Assembly: GCF_003711845.1 (NCBI RefSeq)
Contig: NZ_RHLQ01000002.1
Span: forward strand, 79,117 to 143,116
Source: Lysinibacillus halotolerans
Lineage (GTDB): Bacteria; Bacillota; Bacilli; Bacillales_A; Planococcaceae
DNA length: 64,000 bases
Reading direction: 5' to 3'
Positions 42,728 to 54,806 of the stretch are shown piece after piece. A program made the position numbers and the translations under genes. Under the pieces are notes generated by a model, which saw only the letters and a list, made by a program, of their open reading frames with translations, ran no database searches and was not told the DNA's origin. Position 1 is the stretch's first letter, and every line of letters starts with the position of its first letter.

Positions 42728-42820
42728 AATTAAAAAAACATAATGCTTGTTATAACGTGATTGTAAACGATTACAAATTATTAGAGTTTTTCAAATTGTG
42801 AAAATAATTAAAAAATCATA

Positions 42821-42850
42821 TTGACCTAACAACGGTTTTTGTACTATGAT
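42821..42850 (+). promoter_or_regulatory. Probable ilvD promoter
   Basis: TTGACC (42821-42826) and TATGAT (42845-42850) are separated by 18 bases. The leader that follows, from about 42857 to 42988, contains two hairpins. Confidence 0.65.
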
Positions 42851-42866
42851 AACAACAATTTAAAAC

Positions 42867-42927
42867 GTTCGCTCTAGTAAAGCGAACACAATCATGTAAC
42901 TTAAATCCAACATGATTGAACAATTTT
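42867..42927 (+). other. Paired hairpins in the ilvD leader
   Basis: GTTCGCT (42867) pairs with AGCGAAC (42881-42887), and CAATCATGT (42889-42897) pairs with ACATGATTG (42910-42918), followed by AACAATTTTTAA. The second resembles a weak terminator. There is no T-box motif, no riboswitch consensus and no obvious leader peptide here. Confidence 0.45.
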
Positions 42928-42988
42928 TAAACTATTATTCTATTTAAAATTTCATAACAGAGTAGAAAACATGAGGGGCGTTTCAATA

Positions 42989-44659
42989 ATGAGAAGTGAC
43001 ATGATTAAAGTAGGAGTTGATCGTGCTCCTCACCGTAGTCTTCTTTATGCTACTGGTAAAGTAAAAGCGAAAGATTTAGGGAAACCATTTATCGGTATAT
43101 GTAATTCTTATATCGATATTATTCCCGGACACGTCCACTTACGTCAATTTGCGGACGTTGTAAAGGAAGCAATCATTGAAGCAGGTGGTATTCCATTCGA
43201 ATTTAATACAATTGGTGTTGACGATGGAATTGCAATGGGGCACATTGGAATGCGTTATTCGTTACCAAGCCGTGAATTAATAGCTGACTCAGCAGAAACG
43301 GTTATTAATGCCCACTGGTTTGATGGTGTATTTTACATTCCTAACTGTGACAAAATTACACCAGGAATGTTAATGGCAGCTGTACGGACGAATGTACCTT
43401 CTATATTTGTCTCAGGTGGCCCAATGGAAGCTGGTAAATCATCTTCAGGAAAACAATTATCATTAACATCTGTCTTTGAAGGTGTTGGAGCACATAAATC
43501 AGGGAATATGTCCGCTGAACAACTATTAGATATCGAAAATAATGCTTGTCCAACATGCGGTTCATGTTCAGGAATGTTCACAGCAAATTCGATGAACTGT
43601 TTAATGGAAATGTTAGGTGTAGCCCTTCCTGGAAACGGTACGATTGTTGCGACGAGTGAACAACGACACGAACTTATAAAAGAAGCAGCTAAACATTTAA
43701 TTCGAATGATTAAAGAGGATATTAAACCTCGGGATATTATTACTAAAGAAGCAATTGATGATGCATTTGCCCTTGATATGGCAATGGGTGGTTCAACGAA
43801 TACAGTTCTTCATACCCTAGCTATTGCAAATGAAGCTGAAATTGACTATGACTTACAGGATATTAATAAAGTTGCAGCCCGCGTTCCATACTTAGCCAAA
43901 ATAATGCCAGCATCTGATATTTCCATGGATGATATTAATAAAGCTGGTGGCGTAAGTGCCATTATTAATGAGTTAACAAAAATTCCAGGAGCTATTCATC
44001 CTAATCGCTTAACCGTTGCAGGTAAAACGATGGAGGAACTAGTGAAGGATTATCAAATTACCAATGATCAAGTCATTCGTACAAAAGATAATCCATATAG
44101 CCCTGTTGGCGGATTATCTATTTTATATGGTAACATTGCACCTGAAGGTTCTGTTATTAAAGTTGGTGCGGTGGACCCATCCATTCAAACCTTCGTCGGT
44201 GAAGCTATTGTTTTTGATTCCCAGGACGAAGCACAAGCAGCCATTGATAACGGAACTGTAAAAGAGGGACATGTTGTCGTTATTCGTTACGAAGGGCCAA
44301 AAGGTGGTCCGGGTATGCCAGAAATGCTTGCTCCTACATCAGCCATTATGGGGAGGGGGCTAGGAACAAAAGTAGCTTTAATTACAGATGGACGTTTTAG
44401 CGGTGCTTCAAGGGGAATATCGATTGGACATATTTCACCGGAAGCTGCTGAAGGAGGTCCAATCGCTTTAATTGAAAATGGTGATACCATTGTCATTGAC
44501 TTACCAAACAGAACAATTCACCTTGAAGTTTCAGACGGAGTGTTAAATGAACGTCGTCAAAATTTAAAACCATTCGAACCTAAAATTAAAAAAGGATGGT
44601 TAGCAAGATATTCAAAACTTGTAACAAATGCTTCTAAAGGCGGCATTATGAAAATATAA
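42989..44659 (+). CDS. ilvD: Dihydroxy-acid dehydratase
   Basis: A 556-residue iron-sulphur enzyme of the valine/isoleucine/leucine pathway, dehydrating 2,3-dihydroxy-isovalerate or -methylvalerate. Marks: [19 protein letters not shown] (about 72-91), the first cluster Cys in [13 protein letters not shown] (about 113-126), [20 protein letters not shown] (about 183-204, further ligands), AMGGSTNT, and [24 protein letters not shown] and [15 protein letters not shown] near the C-terminus. Length is as expected. Start ATG 42989 preceded by GAGGGG (frame also open from 42971). It precedes the ilvB T-box by 20-30 bases, so it has its own promoter but transcription may continue into the leader. Confidence 0.97.
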   Translation: MRSDMIKVGVDRAPHRSLLYATGKVKAKDLGKPFIGICNSYIDIIPGHVHLRQFADVVKEAIIEAGGIPFEFNTIGVDDGIAMGHIGMRYSLPSRELIADSAETVINAHWFDGVFYIPNCDKITPGMLMAAVRTNVPSIFVSGGPMEAGKSSSGKQLSLTSVFEGVGAHKSGNMSAEQLLDIENNACPTCGSCSGMFTANSMNCLMEMLGVALPGNGTIVATSEQRHELIKEAAKHLIRMIKEDIKPRDIITKEAIDDAFALDMAMGGSTNTVLHTLAIANEAEIDYDLQDINKVAARVPYLAKIMPASDISMDDINKAGGVSAIINELTKIPGAIHPNRLTVAGKTMEELVKDYQITNDQVIRTKDNPYSPVGGLSILYGNIAPEGSVIKVGAVDPSIQTFVGEAIVFDSQDEAQAAIDNGTVKEGHVVVIRYEGPKGGPGMPEMLAPTSAIMGRGLGTKVALITDGRFSGASRGISIGHISPEAAEGGPIALIENGDTIVIDLPNRTIHLEVSDGVLNERRQNLKPFEPKIKKGWLARYSKLVTNASKGGIMKI

Positions 44660-44682
44660 TTCATCAGACTGGTTTATTAAAG

Positions 44683-45055
44683 TGATAATGGAAAAGTAAA
44701 TATGTAAATTCGATGATGAGGTTAAAGGTTATAGAGTCTTGTATTTACCAGAGAGTCGGTATTGCTGGAAGCCGATGATACAACTATAACTGACATCCCC
44801 TCGGAGTGAGCTATTAAACGCGATTAGCCATTAGATAGCTCCGGGCATATTTCGAAGTGCTCGTTATAAACGAATAGTGTTCCTGTCTAGTTGCACATAA
44901 AAATTTCTAAATATTTAGAATTTTATGTAGATAGGTTGTTAAAACTATTCACGAGGTAGCAATTTGCTACGAATAAGGGTGGTACCATGAAAGTCTTTTT
45001 CATCCCTACGCGAAAGGTTTCTTTTGCGTTGGAGAAAAAGGCTTTTTTATTTTTA
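44683..45055 (+). ncRNA. T-box leader of ilvBNC-leuABCD, isoleucine specifier, with terminator
   Basis: The T-box core AAGGGTGGTACCATGAAA is at 44975-44992. Stem I has GTTATAG/CTATAAC and a distal AGAGAGTCGGTATTGCTGG part; in the specifier loop the codon at 44795-44797 is ATC (Ile), placed exactly like CCT in the proS T-box of this window (both are followed, six bases later, by GGAG). A shifted reading could give CTC (Leu), but the loop position favours AUC. The terminator pairs GTCTTTTTC with GAAAAAGGC, inner ACGC with GCGT, then T6 (44993-45047). Uncharged tRNA-Ile should allow read-through into the ilv-leu operon. Confidence 0.92.
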
Positions 45056-45084
45056 TTTTTTAAGTTAAAAGGAGGCGTCAACTA

Positions 45085-46854
45085 ATGACTGCTAATGTAT
45101 CAACAAGCGAAAAATTAGATGCAACTGCAAAAAGTCAATCACAACCTGAAGAAAAGTATAAACCAAGAAATGGTGCAGACTTACTAATTCAAGCACTCCA
45201 TGATCAAGATGTTGAAATTGTTTTTGGTTACCCTGGTGGTGCTGTATTACATTTATATGATGCTATGTATAAAAATCCAATCCGACATATTTTAACAAGA
45301 CATGAACAAGGTGCTATCCATGCAGCGGAAGGATATGCACGAGTTTTAAATAAACCAGGTGTTGTTATTGCAACAAGTGGTCCTGGTGCAACGAATTTAG
45401 TAACCGGAATTACAGATGCCATGATTGACTCCATCCCGTTAGTCATTTTCACAGGGCAAGTTGCCACTTCTGTCATTGGATCCGATGCTTTTCAAGAAGC
45501 TGATGTAATCGGCATTACTACACCTATTACAAAACATAACTATCAAGTACAAGATGTAAACGATATTCCGAGAATTGTAAAAGAAGCTTTCCATATTGCG
45601 AATACTGGTCGGAAAGGTCCTGTGTTAATTGACTTCCCTAAAAATATTTCTGCAGATGTTTTTGATGAAGCTTTAGCGGAGGCAAGTAGAGAAAAGGAAA
45701 TATATTTACCAGGATATCAACCAAACTCAAAACCGAACTATTTACAAATTCAAAAGGCGATCCAAGCAATTAGTGAATCGAAAAAGCCATTAGTTTTGGC
45801 TGGGGCAGGTGTATTATTTGCCGATGCGCGGGAAGAACTGACGGCATTCGTAGAAAAATACAAAATTCCTGTAGTCAATACTTTATTAGGTTTAGGAAGT
45901 ATTCACGGTAATCATGAATTGAATTATGGAATGGCTGGCATGCATGGGGCTGTCGTAGCCAACGATGCAATTCAAAACACTGATTTACTTATTAATATTG
46001 GCGCTCGCTTTGATGACCGTTTAACAGGAGACACAAAACGGTTTGCACCTAACGCAACGATTATCCATATCGATATCGACCCAGCTGAAATTGGTAAAAA
46101 TATTCCAACGGATGTACCTATCGTCGCGGATGCAAAGGAAGCTTTAAAAGCGATCTTGAAACAGGATTTCCAAGCTCCAGATACAAATGGGTGGATCGAT
46201 TATTTAAATGAAAAGCAATTAAATTTCCCATATTGGTATGTTGAAGATGAGAAAGAAATATTACCTCAACAAGCTATTCAATTGATCCATTCTATTACAA
46301 ATGGTGATGCGATTATTACGACTGATGTTGGTCAACATCAAATGTGGGTTGCCCAATATTATCGCCAAAATTATGGTCATCAATGGGTTACTTCGGGTGG
46401 CCTTGGCACAATGGGATTCGGATTCCCAGCTGCCATCGGTGCCCAATTTGCCAAACCGGATAAAAAGGTCATTGCAATTTGCGGTGATGCTGGCTTTCAA
46501 ATGACCGCACAGGAACTTTCCTTATTAAAGGAATTCCATTTACCTGTAAAAATTGTTATTTTAAATAATTTTGCATTAGGTATGGTTCGACAATGGCAAC
46601 AAACCTTCTATGAGGGGCGCTACTCCCAAAGTTTAATGCCCGTACAACCCAACTTTGTAAAACTAGCTGATGCGTATGGCATTAAAGGTTATCAAATCGA
46701 CACATTAGATGAAGCCAGTGCAATTTTTGAAGAAGCATTAAATTCTGACGAACCCGTTTTAATCGATTGTCGGGTAAAGCAAGTAGAAAACGTATATCCA
46801 ATGGTTGCACCAGGTAAAGCATTACATGAAATGATCGGGGTGAAGAAATTTTGA
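45085..46854 (+). CDS. ilvB: Acetolactate synthase large (catalytic) subunit
   Basis: A 589-residue thiamine diphosphate enzyme that condenses two pyruvates, or pyruvate and 2-oxobutyrate, the first committed step of branched-chain amino acid synthesis. It has an extra N-terminal tail of about 30 residues before the conserved [30 protein letters not shown]. The catalytic Glu lies in [17 protein letters not shown] (about 72-88). The ThDP/Mg motif is [30 protein letters not shown] (about 465-495, GDx...NN). FAD region in the middle. RBS AAAGGAGGCGTC. The small subunit gene overlaps by 4 bases. Controlled by the T-box upstream. Confidence 0.97.
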   Translation: MTANVSTSEKLDATAKSQSQPEEKYKPRNGADLLIQALHDQDVEIVFGYPGGAVLHLYDAMYKNPIRHILTRHEQGAIHAAEGYARVLNKPGVVIATSGPGATNLVTGITDAMIDSIPLVIFTGQVATSVIGSDAFQEADVIGITTPITKHNYQVQDVNDIPRIVKEAFHIANTGRKGPVLIDFPKNISADVFDEALAEASREKEIYLPGYQPNSKPNYLQIQKAIQAISESKKPLVLAGAGVLFADAREELTAFVEKYKIPVVNTLLGLGSIHGNHELNYGMAGMHGAVVANDAIQNTDLLINIGARFDDRLTGDTKRFAPNATIIHIDIDPAEIGKNIPTDVPIVADAKEALKAILKQDFQAPDTNGWIDYLNEKQLNFPYWYVEDEKEILPQQAIQLIHSITNGDAIITTDVGQHQMWVAQYYRQNYGHQWVTSGGLGTMGFGFPAAIGAQFAKPDKKVIAICGDAGFQMTAQELSLLKEFHLPVKIVILNNFALGMVRQWQQTFYEGRYSQSLMPVQPNFVKLADAYGIKGYQIDTLDEASAIFEEALNSDEPVLIDCRVKQVENVYPMVAPGKALHEMIGVKKF

Positions 46855-47369
46855 AACGCGTCATTACAGTATCCGTTATAAACCAAAGTGGTGTATTGAA
46901 CCGTATTACCGGACTCATGATGAAAAGGCAATTTAATATTGAGTCCATAACGGTTGGTCATACAGAACAATTAAACATTTCAAAAATGACTTTTGTCGTC
47001 AATGTAGAAGATGAAGTAAAGTTAGAACAACTTATTAAACAATTGTCCAAACAGATTGATGTGTTGAAGGTAAACGATATTACAGAAAAATCGATTGTAC
47101 TAAGGGAACTTGCCCTTATTAAAGTCGTATCTCCTGGAAATGTCCGGTTGGAAATGAATGCAATTGTTGAACCGTTCAGACCACAAATTATCGATACATC
47201 TAAAAATGTTGTGACATATCAAGTCGTTGGTCATCCAGACAAAATTGATGCCTTTATAGAGCTTATACGTCCCTATGGTATTAAAGAATTAACAAGAACT
47301 GGGGTTACAGCATCTGTCAGAGAAACACAACCGTCAGATAATACACCACAACTTTCCATATTGAAGTAA
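46851..47369 (+). CDS. ilvN: Acetolactate synthase small (regulatory) subunit
   Basis: A 172-residue regulatory partner of IlvB. The N-terminal ACT domain (about 3-75) has [30 protein letters not shown], the valine-binding fold; the second half (about 80-160) is the ACT-like C-terminal domain with [24 protein letters not shown] and [11 protein letters not shown]. It stimulates the catalytic subunit and gives valine feedback inhibition. TTG start at 46851 overlaps the ilvB stop, with GGGGTGAAG upstream. Also called ilvH in Bacillus. Confidence 0.95.
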   Translation: MKRVITVSVINQSGVLNRITGLMMKRQFNIESITVGHTEQLNISKMTFVVNVEDEVKLEQLIKQLSKQIDVLKVNDITEKSIVLRELALIKVVSPGNVRLEMNAIVEPFRPQIIDTSKNVVTYQVVGHPDKIDAFIELIRPYGIKELTRTGVTASVRETQPSDNTPQLSILK

Positions 47370-47447
47370 TTATTTAAAGGTTAATCGTTTAAACGCCAAT
47401 CATTACTTATGGTTGAGCTACTAAATTCAAATAAAATTGACTATTAG

Positions 47448-48472
<1,025 letters not shown>

Positions 48473-48473
<1 letters not shown>

Positions 48474-50017
48474 TGCGTAAAATCGATATTTTTGATACAA
48501 CTCTTCGAGACGGTGAACAGTCCGCTGGGATTAATCTGAATACAGCAGAAAAAATTGAAATTGCAAAACAGTTAGAGCGTCTAGGCACAACAATCATTGA
48601 AGCAGGTTTTCCTGCTTCAAGTCCTGGAGATTTCGAAGCAGTAAATCGCATAGCTAGCACCGTTAAAAATTCTATTGTAACAGGCCTTGCCCGTTGTATC
48701 CAAAGTGATATTGATGCCACTTGGGAAGCAATTAAAGTAGCTGAGCAACCGCATATTCATGTATTTTTAGCAACAAGTCCAATTCATATGGAATATAAAT
48801 TAAAGAAATCCGAAGAACAAGTCATTGAGCAAGCTGTTGAAGCAGTCAAATATGCAAAAAAATATTTCTCCCTCGTACAATGGTCTGCTGAAGATGGATT
48901 CCGCTCTGATCGCGATTTCCTTGTGCGCATTATTGAAAAAGTTATTGAGGTTGGAGCAACTACAATTAACGTTCCAGATACAGTTGGATACGCGTCTCCT
49001 CAAGAATATGGTGAGCTTTTCAAATTTTTACGTGAAAATGTGCGCGGAGCAGATAAAGTAAAATTCTCTGCCCATTGTCATGATGATTTAGGTATGGCGG
49101 TCGCTAACTCTATTGCTGCCATTCAAAATGGCGCAGATCAAGTAGAATGTACAATTAATGGGATCGGTGAGCGTGCCGGTAATGCTTCATTAGAAGAAAT
49201 TGGTGTTGCAATGCATATCCGTAAAGATCTTTATCAAGTTGAAACAGGTTTAAACTTAAAAGAGATAAAAAGAACGTCCCAGTTAGTTAGCCGCTTAACA
49301 GGCGTTGTTATTCAACCCAATAAAGCAGTAGTAGGGAAAAATGCCTTTGCCCACGAATCTGGGATTCATCAAGATGGCGTACTGAAACATAAAGAAACGT
49401 ACGAAATTATTTCACCAGCTCTTATCGGTGAAGGTGAAGTTCCTTTAGTATTAGGAAAACATTCTGGTCGTGCGGCATTCCGCGATCGAGCTGTAAAAAT
49501 GGGCTTTGACTTATCCGATGAAAAATTAAATAAAGCATTCCAAGAGTTCAAAAAATTAGCTGATCGGAAAAAAGAAATTACGGAAGAAGATTTAATAACA
49601 CTTCTAACAGAACAACAAGTTTCAATGGAAGATGTACCATTATTTGAATTAAAATCCGTTCAAGTATCTTATGGAACAGAGAATATTCCAACAGCGACTG
49701 CTTCTGTCCTTACTCCTAGCGGGGAGTTAAAAACATTAGCTGCTACGGGAGCAGGATCAGTAGAAGCCATTTTCAATACATTAGAACAATTAGTTGAAGC
49801 AACGATAAACATACTAGATTTCCGAGTGAAATCCGTAGGCAAAGGACGCGATGCATTAGGAGAAGCTGTTGTTAATTTACGTTACAACGGATTTACAACA
49901 ACCGGTCGCGACGCTTCACAAGATGTTCTTGAAGCAGCTGCAAAAGCTTATTTAAACGCTATTAACCGTCATTTAATTCAAGCAAATGTGTTTTCAAAGC
50001 AAACTGCCGAAGTATAA
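48473..50017 (+). CDS. leuA: 2-Isopropylmalate synthase
   Basis: A 514-residue enzyme that condenses acetyl-CoA with 2-ketoisovalerate, the first step of leucine synthesis. TIM-barrel signature [15 protein letters not shown] (about 5-19), [30 protein letters not shown] (about 199-214, metal His pair), [17 protein letters not shown] (about 225-241). The C-terminal regulatory domain (from about 390) has [15 protein letters not shown] and [11 protein letters not shown] and would bind leucine for feedback inhibition. Full-length LeuA. The start codon overlaps the ilvC stop by one base. Confidence 0.97.
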
Positions 50018-50047
50018 ATTTGTTTTGATATTATCATCGGGAGAAAC

Positions 50048-50082
50048 GCCATCAAATGTTATACGTTTGATGGCATTTCTTT
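50048..50082 (+). terminator. Hairpin between leuA and leuB
   Basis: GCCATCAAA and TTTGATGGC pair around TGTTATACG, followed by ATTTCTTT. An internal hairpin in the operon; it may stabilise the upstream message or reduce downstream expression. Confidence 0.6.
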
Positions 50083-50129
50083 AAACTCTTTCTACCTAAA
50101 GGGAATAAACAAAAGAGAGGTGTGTTCAA

Positions 50130-51227
50130 ATGGAAAAGAAAATTACAGTACTTCCTGGGGATGGCATTGGTCCCGAAGTGATTGCTGCTGCTGTACGTGT
50201 ACTAAAAGTAATTGGGAAACGGTACAATCATGACTTTCAATTAGGGTATGCAGCAATAGGTGGTGCAGCCATTGATCAGTTTCATAATCCTCTACCAGAA
50301 AAAACGATTGAAATGTGTAAAGAAAGTGATGCGATTCTTTTAGGAGCTGTTGGTGGTCCGAAGTGGGATAACAACCCTGCTGAATTGAGACCGGAAAAAG
50401 GATTACTTACTATCCGAAAAACGTTCGACTTATTTGCCAATTTACGTCCTGTAAAAGCATTTCCGAGTTTGTTAAATGCTTCCCCTTTAAAAAGGGAAGT
50501 GGCAGAAAATGTAGATTTAATGATTGTTCGTGAATTAACTGGCGGTATTTATTTTGGTGAGAAACATCGAACGGAAGAAGAAGCAACGGATTTAAACATC
50601 TATTCTCGCCATGAAATTGAACGGATTGTTGATAAGGCATTCGAACTGGCAAAACTTCGAAAAGGAAGATTATGTTCTGTAGATAAAGCAAATGTACTTG
50701 AAACATCAAGATTATGGCGTCAAATCGTTGAAGAGAAAAAGGAACAATACCCAGATGTCACGGTAGAACATAACTTAGTCGACTCAGTAGCCATGAAGCT
50801 TATTACAAATCCTGGTCACTATGATGTAGTCGTAACAGACAATATGTTTGGCGATATTTTAAGCGATGAATCTTCAGTAATTACGGGATCCCTTGGTGTA
50901 CTACCTTCTGCATCTATTCGTAGCGATCATTTCGGTCTGTATGAACCTGTCCATGGATCTGCTCCAGAAATTGCTGGTGAAGGAACTGCTAATCCAGCAG
51001 CAGCCATTCTTTCTGTCGCTATGATGCTTCGCTATTCATTCGGTATGACAGTAGAAGCAGAAGAAATTGAAAAAGCAGTTAATGACGTATTTAATGATGG
51101 TTATTATACTGCCGATTTAGTAAAAAATAATGAACACTTCTTAACAACAGATGAATGGACAGATAAAGTAATCGCCAAAATTGATTCGAATTTCGTTATC
51201 GACTGTATTATGGAATCTTATATTTAA
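50130..51227 (+). CDS. leuB: 3-Isopropylmalate dehydrogenase
   Basis: A 365-residue NAD-dependent decarboxylating dehydrogenase. Marks: [14 protein letters not shown] (about 5-18), [12 protein letters not shown] (about 69-80), LFANLRPV (about 102-109), [15 protein letters not shown] (about 130-144), [14 protein letters not shown] (about 189-202) and the metal/NAD site [26 protein letters not shown] (about 237-262), [30 protein letters not shown]. The C-terminal tail ([23 protein letters not shown]) is a little unusual but length is normal. leuC follows 16 bases later. Confidence 0.97.
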   Translation: MEKKITVLPGDGIGPEVIAAAVRVLKVIGKRYNHDFQLGYAAIGGAAIDQFHNPLPEKTIEMCKESDAILLGAVGGPKWDNNPAELRPEKGLLTIRKTFDLFANLRPVKAFPSLLNASPLKREVAENVDLMIVRELTGGIYFGEKHRTEEEATDLNIYSRHEIERIVDKAFELAKLRKGRLCSVDKANVLETSRLWRQIVEEKKEQYPDVTVEHNLVDSVAMKLITNPGHYDVVVTDNMFGDILSDESSVITGSLGVLPSASIRSDHFGLYEPVHGSAPEIAGEGTANPAAAILSVAMMLRYSFGMTVEAEEIEKAVNDVFNDGYYTADLVKNNEHFLTTDEWTDKVIAKIDSNFVIDCIMESYI

Positions 51228-51243
51228 AGGATTGGTGAAGATA

Positions 51244-52653
51244 ATGGCAAAAAATATTATTGAAAAAATATGGGAATCCCATGTAGTTTATAAAGAATTC
51301 GGTAAACCAGATTTACTATACATCGATCTTCATTTAATTCATGAAGTGACTTCTCCTCAAGCCTTTGAAGGATTACGTTTAGCAGGAAGAAAAGTTCGAC
51401 GTCCTGATCTTTGTTTTGCCACTATGGACCATAATGTTCCGACGAAGAACTTACCGATTATTAACGATCCTATTGCAAAAAAACAAATTACTACTTTAGC
51501 AGAAAATGCAAAGGAATTCGGCATTCAACTTGCAAATATTGGACATCCTGACCAAGGAATCGTCCATGTGATTGGACCAGAACTTGGATTAACTCAACCG
51601 GGAAAAACAATTGTATGTGGGGATTCCCATACATCTACTCATGGTGCGTTTGGTGCATTAGCCTTCGGGATTGGAACTTCTGAAGTGGAACACGTTCTAT
51701 CTACCCAAACATTATGGCAATCTAAACCGCCAACTATGGAAATTCGTGTGAACGGAAAACTTGGAATTGGGGTAGCCGCAAAAGATATAATATTAGCCAT
51801 TATTGCCAAATGGGGAATTGGTGTCGGAACTGGCCATATCGTAGAATATACAGGTGAAGCTATCCGTAGTCTATCAATGGAAGAACGAATGACGATTTGT
51901 AATATGTCAATTGAAGCTGGAGCGAAAGCGGGTCTTATTTCACCAGACGAAAAAACAGTGGAATATTTGCGTGGACGCCGTTTTGCTCCAAAGGGTGAGC
52001 AGTTCGAAAAAGCTGCCGAATATTGGTTAAGTTTAGCGTCAGATTCCGATTGTTCCTATGATGTTGTATTGGAAATCGATGCCGATGAAATCGAACCAAT
52101 CGTCACTTGGGGAACTAATCCGTCTATGGGAACTGGCATTACAAAAAACGTTCCAACTAACGAAGATTTCGAAACAGAATCGGATAAAGCTGCTCTACAA
52201 AAAGCACTAGCTTATATGGGATTAGAAGAAGGTCAACCAATTTCTTCTATTGAAATACAACACGTATTTATCGGTTCATGTACAAACTCCCGTCTATCAG
52301 ACTTACGAACGGCAGCTAGTATTGTAGAAGGAAAAACAATTCACCCAGGTGTTCGAGGAATTGTCGTTCCAGGATCCCATTCAACAAAATTATTAGCAGA
52401 GGCTGAAGGGTTAGATAAAATTTTCATCGAAGCTGGTTTCGAATGGCGTGAATCTGGTTGTTCCGCTTGTCTTGGTATGAATGAAGACATCATCCCTTCA
52501 GGAGAACGTTGTGCATCCACTTCAAACCGAAACTTTGAAGGACGTCAAGGGGCAGGTGCACGAACACATTTAGTTAGTCCGGCTATGGCTGCTGCAGCTG
52601 CTATCGAAGGTCACTTCGTAGATGTTCGTAAATATGTAAAGCAAGAAGTTTAA
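51244..52653 (+). CDS. leuC: 3-Isopropylmalate dehydratase large subunit
   Basis: A 469-residue aconitase-family protein carrying a 4Fe-4S cluster; with LeuD it isomerises 2- to 3-isopropylmalate. Marks: TMDHNVPT (about 60-67), [26 protein letters not shown] (about 128-153), the cluster ligands Cys in [12 protein letters not shown] (about 341-352) and [10 protein letters not shown] (about 404-413), with [12 protein letters not shown] following. The frame is open 21 codons upstream but overlaps leuB; ATG 51244 with GGTGAAG upstream fits the usual start. Complex partner lies 18 bases downstream. Confidence 0.97.
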   Translation: MAKNIIEKIWESHVVYKEFGKPDLLYIDLHLIHEVTSPQAFEGLRLAGRKVRRPDLCFATMDHNVPTKNLPIINDPIAKKQITTLAENAKEFGIQLANIGHPDQGIVHVIGPELGLTQPGKTIVCGDSHTSTHGAFGALAFGIGTSEVEHVLSTQTLWQSKPPTMEIRVNGKLGIGVAAKDIILAIIAKWGIGVGTGHIVEYTGEAIRSLSMEERMTICNMSIEAGAKAGLISPDEKTVEYLRGRRFAPKGEQFEKAAEYWLSLASDSDCSYDVVLEIDADEIEPIVTWGTNPSMGTGITKNVPTNEDFETESDKAALQKALAYMGLEEGQPISSIEIQHVFIGSCTNSRLSDLRTAASIVEGKTIHPGVRGIVVPGSHSTKLLAEAEGLDKIFIEAGFEWRESGCSACLGMNEDIIPSGERCASTSNRNFEGRQGAGARTHLVSPAMAAAAAIEGHFVDVRKYVKQEV

Positions 52654-52671
52654 CCCGAGGAGTGAAAAGCA

Positions 52672-53262
52672 ATGGAACCTATTAATCAAGTAAAAAGTGT
52701 CATAACACCATTGGATCGCAAAAACGTCGATACTGACCAAATTATTTCAAAAGAGTTTTTAAAACGTATCGAACGAACTGGTTTCGGTCGCTATTTGTTC
52801 TATCATTGGCGATTTGATGAACAAGGTAACGAAATATCAGATTTTGTTTTAAATAAACCTGAATATAAAGGTTCGCAAATTTTAGTTGCACAAGATAATT
52901 TCGGTTGCGGATCTTCCCGAGAACATGCACCATGGGCCATTTTAGATTACGGTTTCCGGGTAGTCATTGCCCCAAGTTTTGCTGATATATTCCACAACAA
53001 CTGTTTTAAAAATGGGATATTACCAATAAAATTAACGGAAGCAGCGTGCGATGAAATTTTAGCAAAAGGTATGCAAAGTCCGTATAATGTGGAAGTAAAT
53101 TTAGAAGAACAAACTGTTAAAGGGGAAGATGGATCCATTTATTCCTTTTCAATTGATCCATACTATAAACAAATGCTACTAAATGGTTGGGATGAAATTT
53201 CTTTAACTTTCCAATACGAAGAGCATATTAAGGCTTACGAAGAAAAAAGAATCGTATTTTAA
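52672..53262 (+). CDS. leuD: 3-Isopropylmalate dehydratase small subunit
   Basis: A 196-residue swivelling domain of the isopropylmalate isomerase. Marks: VITPLDRKNVDTDQIISKEFLKRI (about 10-33), DNFGCGSSREHAPWAILDYGFRVVIAPSFADIF (about 76-108) and NNCFKNGILPI (about 109-119). It joins LeuC to form the active site. RBS GAGGAGTGAAAAGC. Last gene of the ilvBNC-leuABCD operon, which ends at the terminator at 53269. All four leucine-branch genes plus ilvBCDN are present; ilvA and a branched-chain aminotransferase are not in the window. Confidence 0.97.
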   Translation: MEPINQVKSVITPLDRKNVDTDQIISKEFLKRIERTGFGRYLFYHWRFDEQGNEISDFVLNKPEYKGSQILVAQDNFGCGSSREHAPWAILDYGFRVVIAPSFADIFHNNCFKNGILPIKLTEAACDEILAKGMQSPYNVEVNLEEQTVKGEDGSIYSFSIDPYYKQMLLNGWDEISLTFQYEEHIKAYEEKRIVF

Positions 53263-53268
53263 CTGAAG

Positions 53269-53311
53269 AAATCGATAAAATCAGACATTCCTGATTTTAT
53301 CGATTTTTATT
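53269..53311. terminator. Bidirectional terminator leuD / MFS gene
   Basis: AAATCGATAAAATCAG and CTGATTTTATCGATTT form a perfect 16-bp stem with a 6-base loop, then TTATTTT; the mirror strand is also T-rich. Confidence 0.93.
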
Positions 53312-54613
53312 TTACGTATTTTTAAATAGTGGCTGTTCTAGCTCGCTTGTATTCTTTTTTAAATTTGGATATATACTCATGATTAAAGACCTTGGAATAG
53401 CAACAAGTGTGATAATAATTAATGATGCACTACAAAATAGTAAAATAATTTGAGCGGGAAGTACATCATAGAGAATACCAAAAATTAATGAACCAATTGG
53501 CATTAATCCCATCGCCATCATTTCAAGTATTCCAAAGATTCTCCCTCTATAACTTTCATCTACATCCTTTTGCATCATGACCATAATTGGTGTATTCGTT
53601 AATACGGTTAAACAACCAAAGGAGAACATGACAGCTAAAAAATAAATAAATATTGCACTTGATGAAAAATGGAAAATTAATGGAATAGTCATTACACCTA
53701 CTAATATCCCTAGCATAAAGAGGGCACGTTTTGAAAACTGAAGAGGGTATTTTACATTTGTCCTTGCTGCAAAATAAAGAGAAATAAACAACATCCCAAT
53801 GGCTGCAGCAGCTTCAATGAATCCAATAAGTGAATATTCCACCTTTAAGATTTCAACTAAAATAAAGTTAATTCCAACACTTACAGAGGACAAAAACAAA
53901 TTTAACCAAAGACTTACAATAAGAATTCTTAAAATAACTGGTTTTGTTTTTAAGTAGGTAAATCCTTCTTTAAAACTTTGCAACATTGATTCTTCAATGG
54001 AGGTTGGTTCTTCTAGCTGATTTGTATAAAGTTTAAAATTCATTGTTGCTTCTAATAAAAAGGCTATAATATATGAAAGGATATTAATGAATAAAAACCA
54101 TTCCATTGAAACAAATCCGAACAGCATCCCACCAACAATTGGTCCACCGATTCCCGAAACGGAAATCGATAATTGATTGAAGGACATCGCTTTTTGGATT
54201 CTCTCTTCATCGACTAAGTTGGCGATTGATGCGGAAAAGGCAATACCTGAGAATGTGCTACAAATTGTATAAAAAAACGTTGTAATATAAATGGCCACTA
54301 TGGAAATATCAAACAGTAAACTATATAGAAGTAAGCCACTAATTGTTAATACGGTACCACCTTGACCTACAAGAACCATTACTTTTTTCGGAATTCGATC
54401 AGCTAGAATTCCCGCAATCGGTGACAAAATAACTCGAGGAATAATGGAAAAAATTAAATTCGCAGCAAAACTTAATGCAGAACCGGTAATCGATAAAATG
54501 TACATACTAATTCCAAAGGAATAAACATTAGCTCCAAGAGCAGAAATCATTTTACTAAACAAAAACGTGTATAAATGATATGTTGCACGCCTCTTTTTTA
54601 CAATTTCAACCAT
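53312..54613 (-). CDS. MFS transporter (EntS/drug-exporter type)
   Basis: A 433-residue permease with twelve predicted helices. The MFS_3-like pattern is visible: N-terminal FLFSKMISALGANVYSFGISMYIL, the loop-2/3 motif GILADRIPKKVMVLVGQGG (about 73-91), FSASIANLVDEERIQKAMSFNQLSISVSGIGGPIVGGMLFG (about 130-170), and DESYRGRIFGILEMMAMGLMPIGS (about 352-375). Such proteins export drugs, siderophores or macrolides; substrate unknown. Start ATG 54613 follows GAGGGGTTG. It is divergent from an XRE-TPR regulator gene, with a large dyad between the two, so it is probably that regulator's target. Confidence 0.88.
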   Translation of the reverse strand: MVEIVKKRRATYHLYTFLFSKMISALGANVYSFGISMYILSITGSALSFAANLIFSIIPRVILSPIAGILADRIPKKVMVLVGQGGTVLTISGLLLYSLLFDISIVAIYITTFFYTICSTFSGIAFSASIANLVDEERIQKAMSFNQLSISVSGIGGPIVGGMLFGFVSMEWFLFINILSYIIAFLLEATMNFKLYTNQLEEPTSIEESMLQSFKEGFTYLKTKPVILRILIVSLWLNLFLSSVSVGINFILVEILKVEYSLIGFIEAAAAIGMLFISLYFAARTNVKYPLQFSKRALFMLGILVGVMTIPLIFHFSSSAIFIYFLAVMFSFGCLTVLTNTPIMVMMQKDVDESYRGRIFGILEMMAMGLMPIGSLIFGILYDVLPAQIILLFCSASLIIITLVAIPRSLIMSIYPNLKKNTSELEQPLFKNT

Positions 54614-54637
54614 AATAACAACCCCCTCAACTTAAAA

Positions 54638-54709
54638 GTTCAATTTAATTAAACTAATGATAAGCGAAATATTGGGAATTCGCAATAATTAAGTTTAATT
54701 TAATTTAAC
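54638..54709. promoter_or_regulatory. 72-bp extended dyad between divergent MFS and XRE-TPR genes
   Basis: GTTCAATTTAATTAAAC (54638-54654) is inverted as GTTTAATTTAATTTAAC (54693-54709), 15 of 17 positions matching. Inside, GCGAA (54664-54668) and TTCGC (54679-54683) have the same centre, 54673.5. The element fills most of the spacer and is probably the operator of the regulator downstream. Confidence 0.6.
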
Positions 54710-54806
54710 TTTCATTACATATAATACGAGTGACGTTTAAAATTTGTTTAATAAAACTAAAATATTTCCGATTGAATTGTTAATTGATACAATAGATGGA
54801 AATGGG

